NCBI GenBank assembly: GCA_037013495.1
Contig: CM072809.1
Span: 6,905,001 to 6,969,000 of the forward strand
DNA from: Hippophae tibetana
Lineage: Eukaryota > Streptophyta > Magnoliopsida > Rosales > Elaeagnaceae
Length of the DNA stretch: 64,000 nt
Direction of reading: 5' to 3'
Both the position numbers and the translations under genes were made by a program. Below the pieces are notes generated by a model. That model worked only from the letters and a program-made list of their open reading frames with translations, was not told the origin of the DNA and made no database searches. Position 1 is the first letter of the stretch, and each line of letters begins with the position of its first letter. Positions 1-12,375 of the stretch are shown piece after piece.

Positions 1-2685
1 TTATATTTATATGTTAATATTTTAATCATAATTATTTTTGGTATTTTTATAATAAAATTATATAAAAAAATTAATATTTTATCTATATTATTAATTATAC
101 ATTAATATGTTATTATTTGATAAATAGATAAAATTATTATTAATAAATTATGATAATATGATACCTTAAATTGAATCCAAACATACAAATTTTATCCGTC
201 ACAAATTCTTAATAAAATATCATTTTCGTATACATCATATTTTTTTTAATATTACCAAATAATTTAACACAAGGCACGCTGTTTGAAAGGATGAGACTTA
301 AGTGACACCATTAATGACAGCATCCCACCCCCGTATAACCTGAAAAATAATTAGACTCGATGAAGCTTTTATCCAATTAATTGGAAAACTAACACAACAG
401 AATCATTAATGCTTTTAGTACTCACTGTACAATTTTATTTTATTTTTGTGTAAAAGTGTTCTTTGTGCAATCTATTAAAATCCAACGATTTGGTTTGTTT
501 TGATTTATTTATTTTTTTATTCAAAATAAAGTTATATACACGTTTTTGGAAGGATTAGATTTTAAAATAACATATTAATAGATAAATATTATTTGTGTTG
601 TTATTGATTAAAAATAATATTAAATTTGTTAGTTAAAATAAGAAGTGTTTAATTTAGAATTTTTTTATTATGAAAATTGACTTATTATCAAAGATGAATG
701 TGTCTAATTTTGTTGAATAAAGAAATTTTTGAATTTTTTTAAAAAATAGAGAAAAACTTATATAAGAAATTTTTGAGCGAGAAAATTTTATGGGAAAATT
801 CTCTTGGGCTTGTAATTGCTCTTGTCGTTTAGGTGTGAAAAAATTATTAAGAATATGATTGTAACAATTTTTCACATAGTAAATTTCTTTTTATAGTTGT
901 CTTTTGACAATAGAATTGTTTTTTCTCTAATTTGGAATTTTATTATACTTCTTATATTGTGTATTCTCTATTTCTCTGTTATTTGAGATCTTGGAAGAAA
1001 GAATTTGTGATTATGTCATTTGATCCAAATTTTCTAATAATTTGGACTATTATCTCATCGATCAATTATTTTGATTTAAATTAAATATTTTTAAACATTC
1101 ATCACTCAAAATTATCTTTGATACCAATAAATAAAAGAAAAATAAATCTCTTATTTATTGTAAAAATAACATTTAGATTATTATTTTTATAATAGTTTAA
1201 TCATATTATTATTAAAAAAGTGATCGTATAATGACAATATTAATTTTTTGATTTTATTTTTTTTATATTTTTCATGTATATTAGATATAAACTGTTTTAA
1301 CTTGAACGTTGTAAGAAAATGAATAGAAAAAATAAATAATATCTAAAACATAATTATTTGTTATTGTGAGATTATTTTTTAATAATAGTATAATTAAATT
1401 GTTATAAAAAAATAAATATAAACTTGTACAATAATCCTCCCATGAAAATAACTAACAAGAGTTTTACCCCTTTTTTTTCCCTCAGAGTACTGCTGGAGAG
1501 ACTTTTACCAAGTTTCATAAATTAATTTTTAATTTTGTTGTAAATTTCTGTGCATTTAAATTTCGAGTTGGACGCAGATATACTTAAAAAATAAAGAAAC
1601 CCTGTAACATAGTCATTGATGAGAGCATATAATATTATATGGCGTGTTGAACATGTTTGTTTTCGTTTTTTAGGACGAAGTTCAAAGTATTTATAGAGCT
1701 TTAAAATAATAGTATGAGTTGTGAAGTATTTTTCAAATTCATGAAGCTTTAAAGACGACTTAATTTGTGAAAATATTTTAACAAAATTATAAAATAAATT
1801 GAGGTATCAAGGACTGAAAAACCAGTTCATCAAAAATAAAAAAATAAAATGTGAAAAACCAAATAAAATATAGGAAAAACGGTAACCTAATTTTATTAAC
1901 TTTAATGAAAATTTATACTGTAACCTAAAATACATTTAACTTTAAAATACATTTTTTTATAAAGGTAATCGATCCTTCGACCTAAAATATATATGGAATG
2001 TTTAAACAACTAGCTAGTTAGTTGTTACACAAATATAATTATAAATTATTATTTTTTAAGAAAAATAATAATTTTCATTAATGTATTTTGTTATCATAAT
2101 AATAATATTTTTAATAAATAAATTAAAAAAATATTAAAGATCCAATGAAAAGCAAAAGCATGTGGTTGATTTTATTTAACTATAAACAAAATAAAATAAA
2201 TAACTACGTCAATTTAGAAAGACTTCATCTTAGATAAAAGAAATCTAAAGGAAAATAACAGTGAAAAAGAGTAGACGCATTAAAGCGGAACATGTTATTA
2301 ATATATATATATCGTCATTAATTACTTACTTCCTCTACTAATTTCTTTTTTATTTACTTACATGGATTCTTAATGTTACTAATAATTTTCAGGTTCAAAG
2401 AGATTTTGTCTAGGTTATATTAAACTTTATTACATGTTACAAATTTATTTTTGATTTTTAACATGCATTTCTTTGATAAAATATTTTTTAACATAAATAA
2501 AACCCTTTAGTTTAAACTTGATAAAGAAGATTTAAATTACATAGTATTTGATATAATTCGAACATATAATTTAAAATAGATAGATATTTAATATAATTTA
2601 AAATGAAGAAATAATAATTTTGTTTTAAATATATATATATATCCCAATGATTTAGTATTTTGTATGTTTTTTTATTCTTTTTTCT

Positions 2686-3125
2686 AAGCTTTTTTTATTT
2701 TATTTTCGATTGTTTCTTCTTTTATATCAATTAAAAAAAATGTTACTATAATAAACAATAATAGTTAATAGTTTTATTATATATTGAGTTTATAATTATC
2801 TTAATCTATAAAATTTATTTAATTCATACTTACAACAAACGGATAGTATTCAATCAATTCTTATCTTATCTTATTTTTAACTGAGCTTAGTTTTGTTTTG
2901 TTTTTTAGTTTTGTAAGCTGTACTTATTTTATTTTTGATTGTTTCTTCTTTTACGTCAATTAAAAAATAACGTTTCTGTAATAAATAATAATTGTTAATA
3001 GTTTTAATATATATTGAATTTATTTGGTTAGTTTTGAATAATCATTTAGTCATATTAAAAATAAAAATTTATGTAATTCATAGTTACACATAGGATTTAA
3101 TCAATCCTTATCTTATTTTATTTTA
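2686..3125. repeat. degenerate tandem duplication, about 229-bp period
   Basis: Two diverged direct copies begin near 2686 and 2915. Both share AAGCT followed by a T-rich run, then GATTGTTTCTTCTTTTA, a TCAATTAAAAAA block, an AATAATAGTTAATAGTTTT-type block, and finally an AATTCATA..TACA..TCAATC..TTATCTTAT block in the same order. The order of several separate blocks argues against chance similarity of AT-rich sequence. I cannot assign it to a transposon family. Confidence 0.5.
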
Positions 3126-4892
3126 TTTTTTATCAAATTTTGCTTTTTTTACATCAGAAATAATTATTACCCCCACAATTAATATTATTATATATTTATG
3201 AAATTTAAATTAATAATCCTACATTCCCATATAATTTCAAAATACATGCAGTGGACATAATTTAAGGGCATGAATGTATTACAAGAAAATTTATATATAT
3301 ATATATAATACATGTCTTTTGTACATTTAACATATTAAGATATTTTACTTACTTTTTTTTATTATTTAGGAAGAAAATGTATAATACTATTACGCCTCTA
3401 ACCTAGTCTAACCGTGTAGAGATAACTAATTCGTAGTGTGATTTAATTCTAGAGACAAAGTGTCGGTGACTTCCTTACTTAGATAGAACAATTTGATTTA
3501 GTGATTGGTTTTTTAATAAAAGAAATTGATGATACAAATACTAGTTTTATGTCAAAGCCTTTAGTTTTGTATCAAAAAAATTATAATCCAAAATAATGAA
3601 AGTATTCTTGATGGCATGTACTCGTGATACTCTAACATTGTGTATTGATTTATTTATTTTTACTTGAAATGAAGCCTATAATTATTAAGGAGTCCTATTT
3701 GACTCTTAATCTAGATGATCATCGTGTGAATATCTAGTCCATCACACTTTTAAATTCAAGCTTCAATAGACAATAAGCTTGTTTCATGGAAAATATATGT
3801 TATATATGATATTAAAAGCAAATGAGTCCATTAGTTGTAACTTGTATATATTCAAATAATGGGTATGTATTTATTATTGACTGAGACAACTTTTTAGAAG
3901 GAAACCAAGGACAAAAATGATCGTCACAATTAACCCTCTACTTTTGTACATGAGTTAGAAACACGAATTTATCACAAATTAAGTATTAATTTAATATGTT
4001 TTTGTATTAATTTCAAAGGCATCCCTTTTCTTTTCTTTATTTCTCCCTTAATTTCTACTTTCTTTGGCAAGAGTTTCGTGCTAGAAAGTTATGGTTTAAA
4101 CCCCCCAACGAGTGCATATGGGTCCAATATATGTCGAGCATGTAACATATTGAATTTTCTATTAAATCTAACATAGATTACCTATAATTACAATGCATTG
4201 AATTATATTTAATAATATTATAATTATTTGATTATAATTTGTATAATATAATCAAATAAAATCGATAATAATTATTATAATAAAATAATTTATACTTAAA
4301 ATAATTTTTAACGTAGTTAAATAATTTATTTTTAATTTGAGATTGGAAGAAAATATCAAGAAATAATTTTAAAATTAAAATTTCAAATGTATTAAGCAAA
4401 TGTAAAATACATTACTTTTCTTATTAATATAATTTTTTTAAGTAGTCATATAGTTTTTATTATATATAATATAATATTAATTTATAATACTCTATAAAAG
4501 TTATGCGTCAAACTTTAATAATGTACATCAACATGCACCTAAGCACTAACGACTTAAATTATAGTCTTTTTTGTCTTTTCCAAATTCAAACCACCTCACC
4601 CACCAACTGAGAAATAGATAAAGGATATGTATTGGGGATTTTATTTTAATTCATTTTAATAATATTAAGATACAAAATATGCGTGCAAGCTTTCCTTTTT
4701 AATTTTCTACTAGGCTAATGTTGTGTTTACTATTTTTTAAAACACATTTGACTAAGATTAGTGTCTTGTTCACTATTCTCTATATACACCGTTCATTTGC
4801 ATCCCTATCACCATCAATCCTCTCTCTTCTGTTTTGTTTGTTTTTCTTTGTGGTCTCATACGAATAGCCAATGGGGATTGCCTCCCCGTTTA

Positions 4893-4922
4893 CATCATCA
4901 TCATCATCATCATCATCATCAT
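4893..4922. repeat. (CAT)10 microsatellite
   Basis: Ten uninterrupted CAT triplets lie in otherwise unremarkable intergenic DNA. They would read as poly-His in one frame, but nothing suggests that frame is translated. Confidence 0.95.
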
Positions 4923-5399
4923 TTACCTTTTTATTTGTTAACGTTAGTAAGCCTCCATTATTCCCTTTTATTTTATTTTATTTTAAAAATAAATGGTAAT
5001 TGTTTACTTGCTATGATAACTAAAGTAATATTAGAATTATAAAGTAACTTTTGTTGAGGTAAGTTTTAAAAAAATATATGTTTTATATTACAGGTTGAAT
5101 TATAAGTTTCATTATAAAATGTAAATTTATTTATAATTTATATTTAATTAAATATATTTTTGAATCTATTGTTCTATTATCATTAATTTTCTTAAAGATA
5201 ATATTCCTTATTTTAATATTAATGATTAATTTATATATTTTTTATAACCATGCTATTCTAAAAAATCTCCAAGGTTTGATTACTTTGGATTCTTTCTTTA
5301 TCAACTTGTCTTTTGAGCTTCATATCAGTATAAAATGTTAATCCTTCTACCACTATTTGATATTAGAGTCGTCTAATTTGGAAGAAGTATTAGAATTAT

Positions 5400-8275
5400 A
5401 GTTTGGTATCTTAATAATCTTGATATTAAAAAAGACTTTGAGGTACTAGATCTTCGACGAATAATGCAAAAGTAAGTCCTAAGAAAGTTAGTAGTAAGAC
5501 GCGTGAAACTTTATCTAATCCTATTAAGGTATTCTTTGATCTTTTGCAATTACAGGAATAATAAGATCATTTTTTAGAAATTTTACTTCTTAATCCTCCA
5601 ACACTAGCTCTACTTCTACTAAAAAATAAAGAAGTAATAAATATAGAAAATATTGAACAAGATTTAGCTAACTGAAATGTTCCTAAAGTAGGAACTTCAC
5701 AAGTCTATAATAAGGGTAGCTTTCTTTTTAAATCTAATTATATAATAAAAATAGTAGAAAAACGTATCATTTAGCTAAAGAGTCTATAGACTTGAGCTTA
5801 TTATCTCAAGATCTTATAGATCAATATAAAGAAAATATAATTTTCTGCATATTGGTTTAGTACAGATTGTAGTTAAACCTCTTACTAGAGAAGGTCTTAA
5901 TAATTCACTTCTTATTTGTGTTAGAGATAAAAATACACAATCGAATTAAAGACTCAATGTTGGGATGTATTGAATCGTCCTTAAGCTCAAGACCTATATA
6001 TTTCAATTATTTCCCTAATTTCTCTATATGCATTAATGATGCAAATGTGCAGACACATGGTTTCGACATAGAGAAAGGAACCAATAATGTTGCTCTCATA
6101 TATAGAGTATACTTCAAAGTCATGAACACTATCTGCCCAAACATCAACTTAAGATCTATTATCAGAGATAAAAGAGGAGAAACAACACTATTTCAAACAA
6201 ATAGTGAAAAGACTAGATTTGCTACACTTAAAAGGTTAACATGGGATAAAATTACTCTTCCAGAAAGCTGGTTGATGCAACAAGAACCTGAAAAGGTTAA
6301 AACCTCTCAAAACACTAAAGTCGATCAAATAATAGAACATGAAGATGGCTCAATATAAATCATGTTTGACTCAACAAGAAAAGTAAGAATATCTGAGTCA
6401 AGACCATTAACTACAAGCAATCAGTTCTAAAACATTTCAGAAAGATTCTCAAATGTTTCTATAAATTCTACAAGAGAGACCAATTTTGAAGGAACTCAAA
6501 GGCTTCATATGGTAATAAACTTACCAATTTATCAAAATGATGGATCTAAAAGATCTGAAATAATAGAAGAAAGATCTAATAGATCTAAAGATCATACAGA
6601 AAGACCAATGAGTTCAACACTCTCTAATATGGGATACGAATCAAACACTAGGTTCCAGAGTGTTATGGTACTACAAAAATCGTCATTTAATGAATCTCTA
6701 AAAGAGATGTTTTATGATCCAAAAAATTATAAAAAAAGAAAAATATTTTATTCTCTAAATAGAGAACAACAAAAAATGTTCTATGAAAAGTATAAAGCAT
6801 TCTTAAAATATGCTGAAAAGAAGAACAAAGAAGGAGAATTAAATTTTTTTGACTTTATCATCAAATATTCTGAAAAGAATGGAATCATAATTCCTGAAGT
6901 TTATAACCTTGAAAAGGTTCATCAAACATATACCTTAGAATCTGGTGAAAGGATAATGACAACTCATCCTTCAGAAGCAGTCATTAAGACATCAGAAAAG
7001 GTACAAGTAGTTCCTTACAAAGGAAACTCAACAAAACCAGAGTTACAAGCCATAGATGAATCTGTAAATCAAGTTATAGAACAAGGAAATTACACCAACT
7101 TATTCTTACAAACAGTTGGGAGTTAGTTAACAAGAATTGAAAAATCAGTTCAAAAGCAGACTGAAAGTTTGCCATCTACTTCAAAGAAAGAAGTAAAACC
7201 AAACTTCTTTAAACCTACCCCAAAGTTTAAATTAAGAAAAGAAGATAACTCAGAATTCTTAAAAGAATTATTAGAAAAAATGTATAAATTAGACACTACA
7301 GATAAAGCAAAATCTGTACGAATGCTTGAAGAAAATCTAAATGAGATCTCTGAAAAAGAGGTAGATGAAATTTATCATTATCTGAAAGAATCTTATAAAA
7401 ATGATTCTTTGGAAATAAATAAATTAGAAAGACCAATTCTAGTCGATTTACAAATCGAAGAAGAGCTACCCAACATAATAGTATATTCTGGTAGTATTGA
7501 CAAACTATCTGAATATCAAGTTATTTGGGTAATTAAAAATATGCTTATGTATGCAACTACAATTAAGTTTCAAGGAAACTCATATAAGCAGGCAGCATTA
7601 GCAATAATAGTTGGCTTTGTTGGACAATTACAAGGTTGGTAGGATACTCACTTAGGTCCTCAAGAACATCATACAATTCTTATCTCAATTAAGCAAGAAG
7701 TAAATGAAAATGGTGATGTTCTCCAAATAGAAGACACGGTAAGCACACTGGTCTACACGATATTGTTGCACTTTGTGGGAAGTACAACTTTACAACAAGA
7801 TAGAAATAATCCAAAGTAAGCAAGCCTTAGGAGACAAAGAAAGAATCGAAAGCAAGCAAGCCTTAGGAGAATTTTGCGAACAGTATGGGTATCAAAATAT
7901 CCTTAAAGGATTGTCTCAAAAGAAAGCCTATAAATCCCAAAAGGCTTACAAAAAACCTTGGTTTAAAGAGTCAATAACTTATCCTTCTAAAAGGAGGAAA
8001 AAATCTAAAAGATTTAATTGGACTAAAAAGCCCAATAATGAAGCCCGATTTATTAAAAATAAAATACCCACTTGTTATAAGTGTGGAAAATAGGGACATT
8101 ATAGCCCAAATTGTAGAATTCAACAAAAGGTCAATGAATTAAATATTGACGAGAAACTTAAAAATCAATTTCTACAAATACTCTTAACAGAGAAATCTTT
8201 TGAAGAAGAAAATAATGAAGAAGATTATAGTAGATCCTCATCTTCCTCCCTTGAATGAAGAGTCTCATTTAAAAA
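5400..8275 (+). mobile_element. endogenous pararetrovirus fossil (Caulimoviridae), movement protein and capsid regions
   Basis: The plus strand encodes decayed protein segments typical of Caulimoviridae, the plant dsDNA reverse-transcribing viruses. About 5640-6360 resembles the movement protein, including a late block around an LPESWL motif. About 6500-8260 is a Lys/Glu-rich capsid-precursor region with a coat-protein-like stretch near 7480-7660 and a retroviral-type CCHC zinc knuckle near 8070-8115. The movement-protein-then-capsid order and Lys-rich style fit the Petuvirus/Florendovirus side of the family; the genus is an inference. No protease, reverse transcriptase or RNase H region follows, so the copy is partial. 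It is broken, with multiple disruptions, and looks old. It ends where the Ty3/gypsy element begins. Confidence 0.8.
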
Positions 8276-8290
8276 TTTGTGTAATTTAGG

Positions 8291-8660
8291 GTTATTTGGA
8301 GAGATTTTAGTGTGTTAGGGTTTATAGTGGTTCTAGAGAGAAGTATAGAATGATGATAATGATCAAATATGTTTATTCATGTCACTAAAGAGGTATATAT
8401 AACACTTATTATATAGGTATTGAGGTTATATTGATATGTGCTCGATGTGAGCTGTTATTTACAAAAATTAGCTCTACATGGGATTACGTTGTCGTCTTCA
8501 GGTCGCTTTATATGAGCTTTTTGATATCTTGTACGACACGAGGTGATCCAAGTCATTTACACAAGAGATTCTTAAACGACAACGTTACCATTATCATATG
8601 AGTGAGTTACTTCAAGTCGTTAGGGTCACATACCTACTACCTGGATAATACCAAACATTA
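8291..8660 (-). repeat. left LTR of the Ty3/gypsy element (3' LTR in element orientation)
   Basis: A repeat of about 370 bp shares with the right LTR the blocks TTAGGGTTT..TAGTGGTTCTAGA, TTTATTCATGTCACTAA, ATATGTGCTC, GAGCTGTTATTTACAAAAATTA, and a 3' tail with AACGACAACGTTACCATTATCATATGAG. It is a single, non-triplicated version of the unit. Confidence 0.7.
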
Positions 8661-9639
8661 ATTCTCCTATTTTCTTAATTTTGAGAAGTTAAGGGAATAC
8701 TTTGTTGCTTGATCCCTGTATGGTTAGGCTGTTATGAATAAGAAATATAATTCAATAATATCTTTAATAGATGAGGTTATTAATATCGTATATATAGCGA
8801 CCTCTTCACGCATGTTATGACTAACACAAACCCTACTTACAAGGTTTCCAGAAAATCGAGGGCATATTCCTTTAATTAATCTAGGTTTTAATGGGTAAAC
8901 CTTTCAACTTCCATCCCCCTTTTTAAATAGTAAGTTTTTTTTTTTACCTTTTATCCATTCAAGTGACATAGGCAAATTTTGTTTTCAAACGATCTCAACT
9001 TGGCATATCTTTTTATACTCCCATTTTTCTTCATCGACCCATTTTCAACTAGCGACTTCTATTGAAAACCAATTCTTTTTTAACCACCATGTCTTCTAAC
9101 AAAGGAAAAGATGTAGTCCAATCATCTTTTAGAGAAGCCCTTTCAGGCTATACTAAAAGTGTTCCTTTAAGGATTAGTACACCCTGAGAAGGATCTCAAA
9201 ACTGTAGTCGTTTAGTAATGAGCTCGCCACAGGCTAAGTGACACGCTGAAACTTCTATGGGTCATGAAAGAAGGCTTAATAGTATGGATGTGCACATGCC
9301 AAGGAGAGCGTATTGGCTCTCCCCACTTCATCTGGATCCCAGTGTTGCTTCCTTTTCGTCTTCATGGGATCCAGTGCCCATTATTAGCATCCCAATATCC
9401 ATGATTACTAAGCTACCTTGTCTTATGAAGAAACATAAGAATTGTGGTGAACCTATCCATAGGACTAAAGATAAGCATCAGATAAAGAAGATGTCGAGTG
9501 TTATATTTGTTATTGACAAAACACTGGGCATTATGCAAACATCCCCTCGAGGAGGTTGATTGGGTATGTTCGTGCCTCTAGGAACCAAATTTGGGGGAAT
9601 TAACTTGCCTCGGTTAGTAAGGTTGTTGCCTCCCCAGTT

Positions 9640-10560
9640 TTCTTCCTATTGACCCCCAATTCTGTCAACTACATCCCCCAAACATCCTTTTGAGAGTAAA
9701 TTTTTAGTCTCCCATTCAAGGTGTCTACAATCTTTGGTATAATGACTTATGTCCTTATGGAATGCATAATACTTATTGAGGTCCCTTAGTAGAACCTTCA
9801 TATTTTGTGGCAAATTGCCATTATTAATAAGCTTTATGCGTTGTATAGCTTTAGCCAATAAGATACGCATTAGGGGACCTCTAAAAGGTGGAAATGCTCT
9901 TCCCCAAGTCCTTAACCTTCCCCTATAAGTGACCACAAGTTTGAAACAAGGGAGGTTAGAATGCTTGTCTCTATAAGGCCTTTTGTCCTCCTTTCTTTTG
10001 ACTGAGATAGGCTTAGTTACGACTCTATTTACCACCATTTTGGTGGATTTCATTTCCCTCTATACTTTGACAAACTTTTAGGTCTCTTTATAAACCATTT
10101 ACAGAGATCGGGGGATGGTCTTAGCCAACTCAATGAACATGCCAATATCTCGTTTAATGCCTTTACAGAAAGCTTCAATAGCTACGGAATTAGGACATTG
10201 TGATATCTCCATCTTTTCTGTCTTGAACCTCCTTATATATACTTCAATGATCTTCTTGTCCTCTTGTATGACTCAAAACAAATGGTGCGACTCTTTCCTT
10301 ATTGGCTTATTGCATACATAATTAGTAACAAATGTCTTTACCAATACATCAAAGCTTTAATACTATTGAGTGGTAACTCAATGAACCATTGTTGTGCTAT
10401 TTCTTGGAGTGAAGAAAATGGGTCACCAGGTCTTTCATCCCCTTATAAAGGGACATTTGGCGGCAATAAAATTTAGTGGCGGTGCCGTTAACTCAAGGAC
10501 ATCCAACAAAGGTGACGTAGACAACTGATCATACATAGTTTCAATATCGTCCTAAGGTCT
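9640..10560 (-). pseudogene. gag-like region of the Ty3/gypsy fossil
   Basis: The longest open stretch is 10053-9646 on the minus strand. Its C-terminal part has the His/Tyr/Cys-rich block followed by an 'LxxxxLLSKGxLGDVV'-like pattern common in Ty3/gypsy gag proteins. Sequence upstream of it resembles the Retrotrans_gag family. The region is a decayed fossil and is not expected to make a working product. Confidence 0.6.
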
Positions 10561-11069
10561 TAACTTATCATGTATTTTAAATTGATAATCCATTTTAGCC
10601 CAATTTTCTCCTCCATGTCTTTAATTTTTTGCTCAAAGATACTATTAGGACAACTTAGTGGCATCAAAAATCCTGTGACAACAATATTCCCCAAACCCAA
10701 ACGTGTTGGAAATGAGTGGACACCTATTGTGCCAAATGTTTATGATTCAATGGATTCATATATGCAGGTCATCAAACGAGAATGGGGGTTGGAACTATAG
10801 TTGGTGATATTTTTCAACTCATTTATGTCGTTGCGAGTAGGGAGTACGTGATGCAACCCCCATCCTAGACGAGTGATTGTCCAATACTTATGGGATAAGA
10901 GTATTGAAGGAACTCTTAGCCTCTAAATATTCTCCTACACCAATCTAGACCTAATTTTATTATTTTCTCTTTGAGATTTATTAAACGCTTATTATAGCTC
11001 AGTTATATTTATTTGGAGACTCTTCGATATGGCATCCTTTTCAAGAGATGTACTTTTGTAGCTATAACT

Positions 11070-11169
11070 AGGGGTGTCCACTGGTCTGGTTTTAGGAAAA
11101 AAAAATTAACCAGACCAGACCGTTTGATTTATAAAATTATTCAATTTGGTCTAGTTTATGGACACCCCT
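11070..11169. mobile_element. 100-bp MITE with 10-bp target-site duplication
   Basis: The element is bounded by perfect 11-bp terminal inverted repeats, AGGGGTGTCCA at 11070-11080 and TGGACACCCCT at 11159-11169. It is flanked by identical 10-bp direct repeats AGCTATAACT at 11060-11069 and 11170-11179. Its interior also folds back (CTGGTCTGGTT pairs with AACCAGACCAG). The terminal motif resembles plant hAT-type MITEs, but a 10-bp duplication is longer than the usual 8 bp of hAT and fits Mutator-like elements better, so the superfamily is open. It lies inside the Ty3/gypsy fossil and is therefore younger than it. Confidence 0.85.
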
Positions 11170-11520
11170 AGCTATAACTTACTGAACTTGTGGGTTATGG
11201 AGTTGTCTTGGTTGGTTTGGTCGTGTTGTGGTGGGATGAGGGTTGGTCGCCTTCACTAACTAAGGATTGAGCACAACCCAATTCGTGATCATCATGCGAC
11301 ATCATAAGTGGCGAGGAGCGATGCATCTGGTTGTTGAGATCAAATTCTAGGGTTGGACGAGTAAAGCTATTAGTTTATTCGATATTTGATAGTGGATTGG
11401 TCATTTTGAGCAAAATTAATTTCCCTAAGACACAAGCGGTTTCACCAAAGTATAAAATACAAGGTCTCAACTGCTAACTAAGGACTATAAAGATTTAAGA
11501 CCCCATGGTAAGCACCAATT

Positions 11521-12375
11521 GTTTTGAGAGATTGTAATCTATTAGGGTTTCTAGTGATTCTAGAAAGAAGTATAGATTGTTGAAATGATCATCTCTTTAT
11601 TCATGTCACTAAGAAAGTATATATAGTACCTATTATTCATGTATTGACGTTATATTGATATGCGCTCAATATGAGTTGTTATTTACAAAAATTAACTCTG
11701 CATGGGATTAGGTCGTCGTCTTTTGGTCACTCTATACAAGCTTTTTGAGGTATTTTACGACACGGGGTGAACACCAATTGTTTTGAGAGATTATAGTATA
11801 TTAGGGTTTCTAGTGATTCTAGAGAGAAGTATAGATTATTGAAATGATCATATCTCTTTATTCATGTCACTAAGAAGATATATATAGTACATATCATACA
11901 TGTATTGAAGTTATATTGATATGCGCTCAATATAAGTTATTATTTACAAAAATTAACTCTACATGGGATTAGGTCGCCGTCTTTTGGTCACTCTATACGA
12001 GCTTCTTGAGGTCTTGTACGACACGGGGTGAACACCAATTGTTTTGAGAGATTATAGTATATTAGGGTTTCTAGTGATTCTAGAAAGAAGTATAGATTAT
12101 TGAAATGATCATATCTCTTTATTCATGTCACTAAGAAGGTATATATAGTACATATTATACATGTATTTAAGTTACATTGATATGTGCTCAATATGAGTTG
12201 TTATTTACAAAAATTAACTTTGCATGGGATTAGGTCGCCGTCTTTTGGTCACTCTACGCGATGATCCAAGTCGTTTACACTTGAGCTTCTTAAACGACGA
12301 CGTTACCATTATCATATGAGCGAGGTACTTCTGGTCACTAGAGTTACATACATATTACTTGGATAATACTAAACA
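11521..12375 (-). repeat. right LTR with triplicated segment
   Basis: Three head-to-tail copies of an LTR segment start with GTTTTGAGAGATT at 11521, 11780 and 12041, giving periods of 259 and 261 bp. Only the third copy continues into the full LTR tail shared with 8540-8660. Each of the first two ends in GACACGGGGTGA(AC)ACCAATT before the next begins. The left LTR has a single copy, so the triplication arose after or at insertion, or in the parent element's 5' LTR. Confidence 0.8.

Larger units (their letters stand above)
1..5400. other. AT-rich intergenic DNA, no gene seen
   Basis: No open reading frame here resembles a known protein, and the few frames of 60-90 codons are low-complexity. 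The stretch is dominated by A/T homopolymers and short TA runs. It contains a (CAT)10 microsatellite at 4893-4922 and a degenerate direct duplication at about 2686-3125, listed separately. I see no tRNA, rRNA or splice-linked exon set. Confidence 0.7.
8291..12375 (-). mobile_element. non-autonomous Ty3/gypsy LTR retrotransposon fossil
   Basis: Related direct repeats lie at 8291-8660 and 11521-12375 and are read here as LTRs. Both finish with a block reading GGATAATAC(C/T)(A)AAACA on the plus strand, which would be the TG-starting 5' end of the LTR on the minus strand. Between them, the minus strand at about 9640-10560 carries gag-like sequence, including a Retrotrans_gag-type stretch and a zinc-knuckle-like His/Cys block near 9700-9760. 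I see no protease, reverse transcriptase or integrase, so it looks like a large non-autonomous (LARD-like) derivative. The copy is broken at several places. The LTRs differ by many substitutions and by an internal triplication of the right one, so the insertion is not recent. A 100-bp MITE sits inside. Confidence 0.75.

Noticed and set aside
4761-5042. Frame with a poly-His run
   Set aside because: The His run is the (CAT)10 microsatellite; the rest is low-complexity and has no promoter, splice or protein similarity support.
9257-9559. Plus-strand 100-codon frame inside the Ty3/gypsy fossil
   Set aside because: It runs antisense to the gag-like region, has no similarity I recognise and no conserved motif, so it is treated as part of the fossil's interior and not as a gene.
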